NCBI GenBank assembly: GCA_016217965.1
Contig: JACRFI010000021.1
Location: 1 to 42,863, forward strand
DNA: 42,863 bases
DNA from: Candidatus Kaiserbacteria bacterium
GTDB lineage: Bacteria; Patescibacteriota; Minisyncoccia; Phycocordibacterales; UBA2100
Direction of reading: 5' to 3'
Positions 21,331 to 28,787 of this stretch are shown one piece after another (position 1 is the first letter of the stretch; every line of letters begins with the position of its first letter). The position numbers were made by a program, and so were the translations under genes. The notes beneath the pieces are model-generated. The model saw only the letters and a program-made list of their open reading frames with translations, was not told the origin of the DNA and searched no databases.

Positions 21331-21848
21331 CCGAGAGATACCCAAAATCGCAGTTTATCGATTCCAGTATCCGGATTCGGGGCCTGATTTTCGAGGACAC
21401 CCCCTGCACTCTCAATAATCTTCCGAGAGCCAATATTGGTCACATCACAAGTAATAAGTACGCGCGTGAGACCCATCTCCTTGGCTTTCGGTAACATCAG
21501 CTGCAATTGTGCAGTGCCATATCCTTTGTTCCTTTTTGAAGATCGGATGTCGTAGCCGATATGCCCACCTATCTGCCGTAGATGTTCATTCAGTTCATGG
21601 CGAATGTTGATCTGCCCTATGTATTCTCCCCCGTCGATGAGCCAATACATTGTTTCGGGCACGTACCCTTCCGGCATGTGAAGACCAAGGGAATGCTCAT
21701 TCAATTCTTTAATAAATTGGGGGAAATCCCTCTCAGCCAGTTCGAAATCGAAACGCACACTTCCTTCGGCCTTGTATTCTTTTGCAGCTTCGAGAAATGA
21801 ATCGCGATATTCTACTGAGGGAACCACGAGCTCACAATCCGCACTCAT
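21327..21848 (-). CDS. GNAT-family N-acetyltransferase
   Basis: A 173-aa GNAT fold that would transfer an acetyl group from acetyl-CoA. The acetyl-CoA pyrophosphate loop is [14 protein letters not shown] (about 109-122), preceded by strand [11 protein letters not shown] and followed by [19 protein letters not shown], the usual motif A-to-B order. The acceptor cannot be predicted. It overlaps the recA stop by 4 nt in convergent orientation, so the two transcripts may interfere. It begins 2 nt after the 243-aa gene on the same strand and is therefore probably cotranscribed with it. Confidence 0.8.
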   Translation of the reverse strand: MSADCELVVPSVEYRDSFLEAAKEYKAEGSVRFDFELAERDFPQFIKELNEHSLGLHMPEGYVPETMYWLIDGGEYIGQINIRHELNEHLRQIGGHIGYDIRSSKRNKGYGTAQLQLMLPKAKEMGLTRVLITCDVTNIGSRKIIESAGGVLENQAPNPDTGIDKLRFWVSLG

Positions 21849-21850
21849 GA

Positions 21851-22582
21851 CTAAAAGCTACTATCAGGGGGAATGAGTTTTTCGGCACGAGCACGATCTG
21901 CAAGAAGACGTACCTCACCACGAGCAAGCACAAGGCCAGAAAGCAACGCATCCGCTCTCCGGAAATGCTCGCTCTCGCGTGGTACATGTACCTCTGCCAA
22001 CATCCGCAGAAGTTGCGAGTATCGGGAAAAATGGAATCCCAGAGTCGCGAGGAACGTTTTAGGATCAATGCGACTGTCCGCCTTCAAGACTTCCATTTGT
22101 CTCTGGAGTAACGGCATAGAATCCGTAATGAAACGAACCTCTTTTTCTCCTACTTCTAAGATTTGATCAATACTCGGTGTCTCACGTTCTATCAATTCGA
22201 TCATGAACGTATCCCATACCTGGTAGAAACTCGAAGACATCTCCAAAACCGCCTCGATACGAAGAGACACTCTTGCAAGTGCCTCAGTATCTACACGAAT
22301 CAACGCAATCCTCAATGCTTCCGAATAACCAAAATCTGCATCTTTCAAATCTCTCCGAATTTTCGAAGAAGCTTTCTCGGCTGCATCGTATTCCGAGACG
22401 ATGACGGTGTCCTTTTGAAGTAACGCACCTACTCGCTGCGAAAATCGCAGAATATCCATTTGTGCCCTTTGTATGCTGTCGTCAGCATTCTTTTCAAACT
22501 TTAACTGCGCGTTTCTGTCGCTTTCTCCTCCTCCGCCACCCATCTCAGACATGTGCATTAGTATAACCTCCAGAGTAGACAA
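21851..22582 (-). CDS. Helical protein of unknown function (243 aa)
   Basis: I do not recognise this protein. It is almost wholly helical, with heptad-like stretches (KASSKIRRDLKDADFG, RRADALLSGLVLARGEVRLLADRARAEK) and no signal peptide or membrane segment. The N-terminus is Gly-rich (SEMGGGGGESDRN), and the true start may be the ATG 8 or 10 codons downstream. It is first in a probable two-gene unit with the GNAT and diverges from efp, with only 29 nt between start codons. Function unknown. Confidence 0.6.
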   Translation of the reverse strand: MSTLEVILMHMSEMGGGGGESDRNAQLKFEKNADDSIQRAQMDILRFSQRVGALLQKDTVIVSEYDAAEKASSKIRRDLKDADFGYSEALRIALIRVDTEALARVSLRIEAVLEMSSSFYQVWDTFMIELIERETPSIDQILEVGEKEVRFITDSMPLLQRQMEVLKADSRIDPKTFLATLGFHFSRYSQLLRMLAEVHVPRESEHFRRADALLSGLVLARGEVRLLADRARAEKLIPPDSSF

Positions 22583-22603
22583 AATGAACTTTCCGCATAC
22601 AAT
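22576..22603 (+). promoter_or_regulatory. Leaderless promoter of efp
   Basis: The -35 is TAGACA (22576-22581), the spacer 16 bp and the -10 TACAAT (22598-22603), followed by 8 nt and ATG at 22612. Both boxes are 5/6 matches. The -35 overlaps the first codons of the divergent 243-aa gene. Confidence 0.7.
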
Positions 22604-22611
22604 ACTGATCC

Positions 22612-23172
22612 ATGTTGAACTACAACGAAATAAAACCTGGTGTTGCAGTGCTTATCGAGGGCGAGCCATATGTCTGCACGTGGAATAACATCATGCAGAA
22701 GCAACAGAGACGCCCGGTCAATCAGACAAAGCTGCGCCATCTTATAAAAGGAAACGTCATCGAATATTCGTTCCAGCAGAGCGATAAGCTGCAAGAAGCA
22801 GAAATAGACCAGAAGCCTGCTGTTTTCATCTACGAAAAGAACGGTGAGTGGTTCTTCCACGACGCAAAAGATAAATCGAGACGCTTCTCGCTATCGGATG
22901 AAATGATGGGCGACGGCGGACAATTCTTGAAAGGCAATACCGAAGTGGTCACAGAAGCGTTTAACGACAAAATATTCCACGTGAAGCTGCCCATCAAAGT
23001 TGAACTGAAGGTCACCGAAGCGCCACCGGACGTGCGAGGCAATACCGCCCAAGGCGGCTCAAAGATTGTCACGCTCGAAACAGGAGCAGAGGTCACGGTC
23101 CCGATGTTCGTCAAACAGGGAGATGTGCTTCGAATAAATACCGAAACTGGCGAGTACGTGGAGCGAGCGTGA
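22612..23172 (+). CDS. efp: Elongation factor P with atypical tip loop
   Basis: EF-P relieves ribosome stalling at polyproline. The 186-aa protein has the three beta-barrel domains: KOW-like (1-65), the S1-like middle and the C-terminal domain ending TGEYVERA. The loop that reaches the peptidyl-transferase centre reads MQKQQRRPVNQTK (28-40). Aligned with the E. coli KPGKGQAF, the modified lysine (K34) is replaced by Gln (Q32), and the PG turn is lost. Other Lys/Arg are nearby. The loop is therefore not a substrate for lysyl- or rhamnosyl-type modification at the usual position. No modification enzyme gene is adjacent. It is monocistronic on the plus strand. Confidence 0.92.
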   Translation: MLNYNEIKPGVAVLIEGEPYVCTWNNIMQKQQRRPVNQTKLRHLIKGNVIEYSFQQSDKLQEAEIDQKPAVFIYEKNGEWFFHDAKDKSRRFSLSDEMMGDGGQFLKGNTEVVTEAFNDKIFHVKLPIKVELKVTEAPPDVRGNTAQGGSKIVTLETGAEVTVPMFVKQGDVLRINTETGEYVERA

Positions 23173-23197
23173 CGCGAAGGAGTAAGCTGCGCACAAC

Positions 23198-23611
23198 TTA
23201 CATGCCCATCCGCTTTCTCAATGTCGCCCACGTTATCGATGCTTTTTCAGACAATTTCAGTACTCCTTTCAATCGAGTTTGCCGTGTCCAGAACCTCATA
23301 TAACCGGGATTATCGAAACGGTCGTCGTAGAGGGCTTCTATGGCGGGGTATCGTGTGGCAAGAATAAGCGCGGCCGCTGCAATCCTGCTTCTCTCACTCT
23401 CATTATTCGTCGCGCGGCCTCCACACGCGAGATTGTATAATTCTAGAAAAACCTGGAGTTGTTCCTCTGTTGTCGCCCCCTCAAGATCAGTACGGATAAC
23501 CACGTCGGCTGAACGTACACCTGCGCCATGTTCTTTAATGACCCGCTCCAGAAACACCGCGGCGTCAGGATGCAAATCCTGATTCCTCGGCACCCTGTCT
23601 TTTTCTTCCAT
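23198..23611 (-). CDS. Unknown helical protein (137 aa)
   Basis: I do not recognise this protein. It is 137 aa, charged, mainly helical, without signal or membrane segments. It contains SERSRIAAAALILATRYPAI and a C-terminal SITWATLRKRMGM. It sits between efp and the rpsR/ssb/rpsF cluster, reading away from the latter. A -10 (TATTCT) ends 6 nt before its ATG, which supports the start and its expression. Confidence 0.55.
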   Translation of the reverse strand: MEEKDRVPRNQDLHPDAAVFLERVIKEHGAGVRSADVVIRTDLEGATTEEQLQVFLELYNLACGGRATNNESERSRIAAAALILATRYPAIEALYDDRFDNPGYMRFWTRQTRLKGVLKLSEKASITWATLRKRMGM

Positions 23612-23617
23612 GCCGAA

Positions 23618-23623
23618 AGAATA
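23618..23623 (-). promoter_or_regulatory. Leaderless promoter of the 137-aa gene
   Basis: TATTCT on the minus strand is followed by 6 nt and ATG (23611). Confidence 0.45.
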
Positions 23624-23642
23624 CCACGCAGGGAACGTGATG

Positions 23643-23840
23643 CTATTTCTGAATGTAAGGCAGGAGCCCCATGAAGCGGGCCCGTTTTACTGCTGCCTCC
23701 ACCGCTCTTTGCTGTTTCGCAGTCAGCCCTGTGCGCTTTCTACCCATTACACGTCCGTGCGGATTGACGAACTGTTTCAAAAGGTCGACATCCTTGTAAT
23801 CGACGTGCTGGATATCATTTTGCGTCAAAATATTATTCAT
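23643..23840 (-). CDS. rpsR: 30S ribosomal protein S18
   Basis: S18 binds S6 on the platform of the small subunit. The 65-aa protein has the family core VDYKDVDLLKQFVNPHGRV followed by the basic RKRTGLTAKQQRAVEAAVKR and the ending ARFMGLLPYI. It is the last gene of the order rpsF, ssb, rpsR, the same order as in most bacteria. It starts 29 nt after the ssb stop and shows no Shine-Dalgarno; a TATAAA box lies 11 nt upstream of the ATG. Confidence 0.93.
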   Translation of the reverse strand: MNNILTQNDIQHVDYKDVDLLKQFVNPHGRVMGRKRTGLTAKQQRAVEAAVKRARFMGLLPYIQK

Positions 23841-23869
23841 GTTGAGGAAGCTTTATAGCACATCAAGCT

Positions 23870-24325
23870 CTAAAAAGGAATATCCTCTGGATTGATGTCG
23901 TCTTTCGGGTAATCGATGCCTCCCCCGCCACCTGACGCTTCCTCGGACACATCAGAATCTGCGGATTTGCGCGGACCACCCCCACCGCCCCCCCCTGATC
24001 GCGGACCAAACTGCACACGCTCTGCCACGACCTCAGTACGGTATTTCTTTTCACCACTCGTCTTATCGTCCCAACTTCTCGTCTGGAGCCTGCCCTCAAC
24101 ATACACAGCACTTCCTTTCTTCATATACTGCGCGACGGTGTCCGCCTGCCTGCCGAATACGACCACATTGTGAAATTCTGCTTGCTCTTGTTTCTTGCCA
24201 TCGCGATCTTTAAACGTGCGATTCGTCGCGATTGTAAAATTGACGACATTCATGCCTGAAGGAAGCGCCCTCAGCTCAGGGTCACGAGTCAGGTTCCCGT
24301 ACAGCATTACTTTGTTCAAGTACAT
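23870..24325 (-). CDS. ssb: Single-stranded DNA-binding protein
   Basis: SSB protects single-stranded DNA in replication and repair. The OB-fold is residues 1-105: MYLNKVMLYGNLTRDPELR, then NFTIATNRTF, VVVFGRQADTVAQYMKKGS and VYVEGRLQTRSW. A Gly-rich disordered linker (about 109-140) follows, and the protein ends in the acidic tip DINPEDIPF that recruits partner proteins. At 151 aa it is of normal size. It lies between rpsF and rpsR. A TAAACT box ends 7 nt before the ATG, so it may have its own leaderless promoter as well as readthrough from rpsF. Confidence 0.95.
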   Translation of the reverse strand: MYLNKVMLYGNLTRDPELRALPSGMNVVNFTIATNRTFKDRDGKKQEQAEFHNVVVFGRQADTVAQYMKKGSAVYVEGRLQTRSWDDKTSGEKKYRTEVVAERVQFGPRSGGGGGGGPRKSADSDVSEEASGGGGGIDYPKDDINPEDIPF

Positions 24326-24349
24326 ACCGTAAAGTTTAACACGCCGTGC

Positions 24350-24853
24350 TTATTCCGTCGTGAGGTGCTCGAGCGCCTTATCGAGTTCCGCTTCGGAAAC
24401 AGGCGCCTTTTCAGTAGCTTCCGGTGCACGCCGAGGAGAAGATTTTATGGTGTCAGTTCGCTTCACCTCGCGCAGCGTCGGCGCTTTGTATTTTGCCCGC
24501 GTGTCCTCGCGCACTGTACGGAACACTATCGCGCGGACGATGTTCGTGTTTCGTTTCAAAGACGCCTCCAGTGCCTCCGCCGCCTCAGTTGGGGCTTCGA
24601 ATTTTATCCATCCGAAATACGCTCTATCATGGACGATCTTTTTCTCCCCCTCTCGCACGATCATAGGAAACGCAAGCTTCATGAGGCTTGGTGAGCCTTC
24701 TGCGATGAAGGAACCCCCACCTTTTTCAATTTCGCCTCTTAGTGCCGAGACAACCTTCTCTACATCTTCTTCTTTGACAGTAGACGCAATATGATAGCCG
24801 ACCTCGTAAATGCGAGATACGATGTCTGCGCCTGCGTCTTTTTCTTCTGTCAT
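24350..24853 (-). CDS. rpsF: 30S ribosomal protein S6 with C-terminal extension
   Basis: I chose ATG at 24853 (167 aa); the frame is open for another 13 codons but that part is unlike S6. The ferredoxin-like S6 core (about 12-110) begins SRIYEVGYHIASTVKEEDVE and contains FPMIVREGEKKIVHDRAYFGWIKFE split across strands, then LKRNTNIVRAIVFRTVRED. It carries about 55 extra residues, Lys/Arg/Ala/Pro-rich, ending ELDKALEHLTTE, compared with about 95-100 aa in E. coli core. Extensions of this sort are common in small genomes. It heads the rpsF-ssb-rpsR group. Confidence 0.88.
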   Translation of the reverse strand: MTEEKDAGADIVSRIYEVGYHIASTVKEEDVEKVVSALRGEIEKGGGSFIAEGSPSLMKLAFPMIVREGEKKIVHDRAYFGWIKFEAPTEAAEALEASLKRNTNIVRAIVFRTVREDTRAKYKAPTLREVKRTDTIKSSPRRAPEATEKAPVSEAELDKALEHLTTE

Positions 24854-24899
24854 AATCGGAGGCACTTTAGCACATCGCCGGTGAGTGCGCAAAAATCAC

Positions 24900-25262
24900 T
24901 TACCCTTTTGAGTGGCCAGCATCTTTGGGGCGATCTTTCTCGGTAGCGTTCTTAAGCGCCTGACGTCTCAAAAAATCGAGGTTCTTCTCCTTGAATGCAA
25001 GCTCTTTCTGGAGTGCGCCCTGTGCCTTTTTCTCCTCTTCTGCGGCCTGAACTGCGTGCCGTTTCTCTCTCGCCACTTTGCGTGCGGCTTCCAATTTCGC
25101 CTCCGCTTCTTTTCTCACATCGTGCCCTCTCTCTTCTCTTGCACGATGTTGCGCTAGTACGCTATCAACATCAAACGGCCGCCCGCGCATTTCAGAGAGC
25201 TTCTTTTTCGCCTCATCGAGACCGTGCTCTTCCTGATACGGATCGTTATGGGGAGTAGCCAT
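24900..25262 (-). CDS. Small charged coiled-coil protein (120 aa)
   Basis: A 120-aa hydrophilic protein, very rich in Lys, Glu, Ala and Arg. It has a long predicted helix (about 40-105: AREERGHDVRKEAEAKLEAA, ARKVAREKRHAVQAAEEEKK). It has no membrane segment and no known domain. It begins 12 nt after the TatD stop and is probably cotranscribed with it. The composition fits a coiled-coil or RNA-associated protein; the function is unknown. Confidence 0.6.
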   Translation of the reverse strand: MATPHNDPYQEEHGLDEAKKKLSEMRGRPFDVDSVLAQHRAREERGHDVRKEAEAKLEAARKVAREKRHAVQAAEEEKKAQGALQKELAFKEKNLDFLRRQALKNATEKDRPKDAGHSKG

Positions 25263-25274
25263 GGAGAAAGCGTA

Positions 25275-26096
25275 TCACGCCGCGCTCTCGATACCGAAAA
25301 CCCGTTTCGCATTCTCGAACAGCTGAGATTCCACTAGACCGGGATCCTCTCCTCGTATCTCAGCGATTTTCTTTACAACCTCCGTAACAAAGCTCGGTTC
25401 GTTACGCTTCCCTCTGTACGGCACTGGCGAGACATACGGAGCGTCCGTCTCGGAAAGCAGCATATCGAGCGGCGTTTTCTTGATGACTTCGTCATAGTCA
25501 TGCGTGAATGTGATGACGCCCGTAAATGAGAGCGTGAATCCTAGATCAAGGAATTTTCGCGCAATCTCCCAATCTCCGGCAAAAAAGTGGACGTCTCCGT
25601 TTACTTTCGCGTGCGACTTCAGTATTGCGAGCGCATCTTCATAGGCATTTCGGATATGGAGCATGAGTGGCTTCGCGATCTTGTTGGCAAGTTTTATATG
25701 CTCGATAAAAACCTTTTCCTGCAGCTTCTTTGTATCGTCCTCCAGGCGATAGTAATCGAGTCCACATTCCCCTATCGCAATGACCTTCGGCGAAGCGGCT
25801 AGCTCCTTGTACACGGACGCATCGAAAACCTCACCACGTGAAGTGAATGCCTTCCCTCCTTCGCCAAGTTCCTTTTCATCGTGATACGACTTCGACGTAT
25901 GAACAGGGTGTAGGCCGATAGTTGCATAGACATTGTCATACTTCTCCGCCAATTCCACTGCACCCTGCGACGTGTCGGCTTGTGTCCCGACAACATTCAT
26001 CGCAACTCCTGCATCCTTTGCACGCAATATTACCGCCTCTCGGTCTTCATTAAACGCCACGAAATTCACGTGCGTATGTGCATCGAAATATTTCAT
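25275..26096 (-). CDS. TatD-family metal-dependent hydrolase
   Basis: Amidohydrolase-fold TatD-type DNase (273 aa). The metal-binding HxH is FDAHTHVNF (H7, H9). The bridging glutamate is in IAIGECGLDYYR. Histidines in PLMLHIRNA and DVHFFAGDW follow, and the last aspartate is in LLSETDAPYVSP. All ligands are in order, so the enzyme should be active; family members are 3'-5' DNases or D-aminoacyl-tRNA deacylases. It lies 2 nt after the metG stop, the metG-tatD pairing seen in many bacteria. I leave the symbol blank because paralogues are common. Confidence 0.9.
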   Translation of the reverse strand: MKYFDAHTHVNFVAFNEDREAVILRAKDAGVAMNVVGTQADTSQGAVELAEKYDNVYATIGLHPVHTSKSYHDEKELGEGGKAFTSRGEVFDASVYKELAASPKVIAIGECGLDYYRLEDDTKKLQEKVFIEHIKLANKIAKPLMLHIRNAYEDALAILKSHAKVNGDVHFFAGDWEIARKFLDLGFTLSFTGVITFTHDYDEVIKKTPLDMLLSETDAPYVSPVPYRGKRNEPSFVTEVVKKIAEIRGEDPGLVESQLFENAKRVFGIESAA

Positions 26097-26098
26097 TG

Positions 26099-27565
26099 TT
26101 ACTCTTTGCGAGGGAATAGATTGTCCGGTTTCTTGTTTGACTTGATCGCCTCTTTCAATTTCAGAGCCGTCTCCGGCATTATCGGCTCTAACATGACCGC
26201 GATACGCCAGAGTCGCTGGACAAAATTCTTTGACAATTCCTCTACTGCCTTATCTATGTCTAGCTTAACAAGTTCAAAGGGCTTGACCTTCTGCATTCGG
26301 GCATCCCCTGCAGCAATTTCTTCCCAGATTGCGTCAGCTGCAGCATTGAAGTCATACGCATCAAGTGCCTTAAAGTATTTCTGAGTAGCATCGGAAACAA
26401 CAGTATTTTTGAGCTCAGGAAGGCTAAAAAACCCGATATGTTCTTCTATGTTCTCTATATACTTCTCAGACAATGTCATTACTCGTGCAGCGAAGTTGCC
26501 AAGCCCATTTGCTAAATTCGCGTTATACGCTTCAAGGAAACCCTCGTGTGTAATATCGCCATCCTCAAAAGTGGAAATATGCCGCGCAAGAAAATACCTA
26601 ACTGGATCGGTGCCATATTCGTCGAGAAGTTCCACTGGATCAATTACATTTCCAAGAGTCTTCGACATTTTTTTTCCACCGGAAGTGATAAAACCGTGCA
26701 CGAGCAGACTTTTCGGAAGTGGAAGCCCTGCCGAAAGAAGCATCCCTGGCCAGATTGCCGCGTGAAATCGGAGAATATCTTTTCCGATAACATGCACATC
26801 AGCTGGCCAGAATTCCATTTGACCATCTCCTCTGCCGTACCCTAAAGCGGTAATGTAGTTAGCCAGCGCATCGCACCACACATAAACAGTCTGCGACTCG
26901 TCGCCCGGGACTGGTATGCCAAGCTGTTGCGGCATATCGGCACGGCGGGGTCGAGAGAAACTGACGTCATCTAACCCCTGCTTTAAAAAGGACAATATTT
27001 CTTGTTTTCTGGTTTTAGGCACAATGAGCAGTTCGTCGGTCTCAATTTTTCTCGCAATCTGCTCAGTGTATTTTGAGAGTCGAAAGAAGTAATTCTTCTC
27101 GCGAATTCTCTCTGGTATTGCGCCGTGATCGGGACACTTTCCATCAACGAGGTCCTTTTCAGTGATGAATGCTTCGTGGCCGACACAATAGAGCCCTTCG
27201 TATTCTTTTTCGTAGATATCTCCTGTCTCGCTGAGCTTTTCCCACATTAACTGAGCGCCCGGCCAATGTATGACTTGATCAGATGTTCGAATGAACTGAT
27301 CGTATGAGATGTTGAGCCTTTTGTAGAGCACTGAGAAATTTTTTACGATGTCGTCAAGAAACATCATGGGGTCCGTACCTGTCTTTCGCGCAGCGTCAAC
27401 CATTTTCTGCGTATTTTCATCAGACCCTGTGAGAAAATGAGTTTTTTCCCCCATCAATCGATGATATCTTGCAAGAATGTCGGAGACTGTTGTGGTATAT
27501 GCATGCCCAAGATGTAGGTTTGCATTGGGATAAAATATGGGTGTTGTGATATAAAATTTCTTCAT
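26099..27565 (-). CDS. metG: Methionyl-tRNA synthetase
   Basis: Class I synthetase that charges tRNA-Met. ATG 27565 gives 488 aa; an upstream in-frame GTG at 27571 adds two residues (V-C) and is less likely. The HIGH motif is HLGH (18-21) and the KMSKS motif is KMSKT (299-303). The connective-peptide insertion (about 120-150) has CVGHEAFITEKDLVDGKCPDHG, only one Cys pair. The anticodon-binding helical domain closes the protein, and no C-terminal EMAP/Arc1p-like dimerisation domain is present. It is cotranscribed with tatD downstream; upstream lies the LAGLIDADG gene on the same strand. Confidence 0.95.
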   Translation of the reverse strand: MKKFYITTPIFYPNANLHLGHAYTTTVSDILARYHRLMGEKTHFLTGSDENTQKMVDAARKTGTDPMMFLDDIVKNFSVLYKRLNISYDQFIRTSDQVIHWPGAQLMWEKLSETGDIYEKEYEGLYCVGHEAFITEKDLVDGKCPDHGAIPERIREKNYFFRLSKYTEQIARKIETDELLIVPKTRKQEILSFLKQGLDDVSFSRPRRADMPQQLGIPVPGDESQTVYVWCDALANYITALGYGRGDGQMEFWPADVHVIGKDILRFHAAIWPGMLLSAGLPLPKSLLVHGFITSGGKKMSKTLGNVIDPVELLDEYGTDPVRYFLARHISTFEDGDITHEGFLEAYNANLANGLGNFAARVMTLSEKYIENIEEHIGFFSLPELKNTVVSDATQKYFKALDAYDFNAAADAIWEEIAAGDARMQKVKPFELVKLDIDKAVEELSKNFVQRLWRIAVMLEPIMPETALKLKEAIKSNKKPDNLFPRKE

Positions 27566-27580
27566 ACACACATAACTTTT

Positions 27581-28690
27581 CTATTGTGGAAGCCGATTTG
27601 TTACGTTTGCCATCGCCGCTACCGCGTCTTCTTTTCGCTTCTGATGCCGCAGTAGCGGTAACAGTATCATGAACAATCGCGAAATCGCTCGCCTCTCATT
27701 TATCGTCACGGACCAGCAATCTTTGTTGTGTTTGACACCACGCTCATCTGTGCCAGCGTTGCTGACAAGACCAAACAAGTTTCCGATTCCTTTGGATCTT
27801 AATGACGTATGAATATCGCGCAGAATACCTTTGTCGTATGAGCGCAGTCGGAACTTCGCTCTCCCGTCAGAAATATAGATATTCCCTTCGGCATCCGTAT
27901 ACCCTGCCAAGAATGAGAAGAAGTACGAATTTGATTTCAATATCCATTTAGGAATGTGCTTATGCTTTGGAAGTAGGAACGAAAATGACGTGTTGAGCGA
28001 ACTGCTTACATTCCATGCGCCGCGCTTGTCTTTTTTACCGATCCACACGGGACCGTATGAATGAAACAGGTTTTGGATTAATTCGCTCTGGGCAACTTTT
28101 GTTGTTCCAGAGCTAACATAGATGAGATTTTTCTTCTTCCGAATTCCCAAATCCCCGACACGAAACCCTACCATGTATGCCTTTTCTTTTTTACCTCCAA
28201 TAAAATCACTTTTTTGATGCTTGGTGCTTGTTTCCGATATCGAACGCCTCTCTATGCCATGTTGGCGCAGTTTCTTGAGTATGCCAGGTGCGGAATAACC
28301 ATTTTGTCTTGCTATTTCGCTCAGAGATAACTTTTTGTTCAGGTACAGGGTAGATAAGACCTTTTTATTAAGACTAATTCGTTTCCTGGGACGTGTTGCA
28401 ATACTGTTAAGTTTTAAGTATCGGTACACGGTTTTCGGATCACAACCATATCGCGCCGCGATTTTGTAAGTCGAGAGTTTCCTCCCGCGATACAACGCTC
28501 GCAAATCATCGGCGTCAAGAGACAAAGCCGCCGTCGGATGTCTCATCTGTATCCCATGCTTACGAAATGCACGCACGATAACGCCTGTATCGCAATCGTA
28601 TTTCCTTCCAATATCACGAAGCGACCATCCTCGCTGTTCATATAAGTGCCTTAATTTGCTTTCTGGGATCGTATTATAGATCGAGCTCAT
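27581..28690 (-). CDS. LAGLIDADG homing endonuclease with three HTH repeats
   Basis: A 369-aa protein. Three tandem helix-turn-helix modules of about 37 residues (12-48, 62-98, 111-147) share a LRxLYxxRxLSxxxIAxxYGCDxxTVxRxLKxxGI pattern. They are followed by two LAGLIDADG helices: AYMVGFRVGDLG (171-182, acid D180) and FLAGYTDAEGNI (260-271, acid E268). Both acidic residues are kept, so a monomeric two-motif nuclease is likely active. The HTH array should add sequence specificity. There is no host intron or intein in the window. It stands alone between metG (10 nt away) and the AI-2E gene. A tRNA-like 3' fragment lies 60 nt upstream. Confidence 0.82.
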   Translation of the reverse strand: MSSIYNTIPESKLRHLYEQRGWSLRDIGRKYDCDTGVIVRAFRKHGIQMRHPTAALSLDADDLRALYRGRKLSTYKIAARYGCDPKTVYRYLKLNSIATRPRKRISLNKKVLSTLYLNKKLSLSEIARQNGYSAPGILKKLRQHGIERRSISETSTKHQKSDFIGGKKEKAYMVGFRVGDLGIRKKKNLIYVSSGTTKVAQSELIQNLFHSYGPVWIGKKDKRGAWNVSSSLNTSFSFLLPKHKHIPKWILKSNSYFFSFLAGYTDAEGNIYISDGRAKFRLRSYDKGILRDIHTSLRSKGIGNLFGLVSNAGTDERGVKHNKDCWSVTINERRAISRLFMILLPLLRHQKRKEDAVAAMANVTNRLPQ

Positions 28691-28754
28691 TAATATTATG
28701 GTATCACATTTACTAGGGCAACGATGTCATTATCCACAGCGTAAATGCAGCCCG

Positions 28755-28779
28755 AGGTTCGATCCCCACAATCGCTCAA
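28755..28779 (+). other. tRNA-like 3' fragment (T loop and acceptor strand)
   Basis: GGTTCGATCCCCAC followed by AATCGCTCA looks like the T arm and 3' acceptor strand of a tRNA. The 5' T-stem strand should be GTGGG but is CGAGG, and no matching 5' acceptor (GAGCGATT) is found upstream. It may be a remnant or half-site left by an insertion. It lies between the endonuclease gene and the AI-2E gene. Confidence 0.35.
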
Positions 28780-28787
28780 AAAAATCG

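Noticed and set aside
23172-23197. Terminator after efp
   Set aside because: No stable GC hairpin with a U tract is visible in this short gap; efp and the convergent gene may terminate inside each other.
9280-28738. Three perfect DnaA-box sequences (TTATCCACA or complement) at 9280-9288, 16374-16382 and 28730-28738
   Set aside because: They are single, far apart, and not in a cluster with an AT-rich unwinding region or with dnaA/dnaN, so they do not define an origin.
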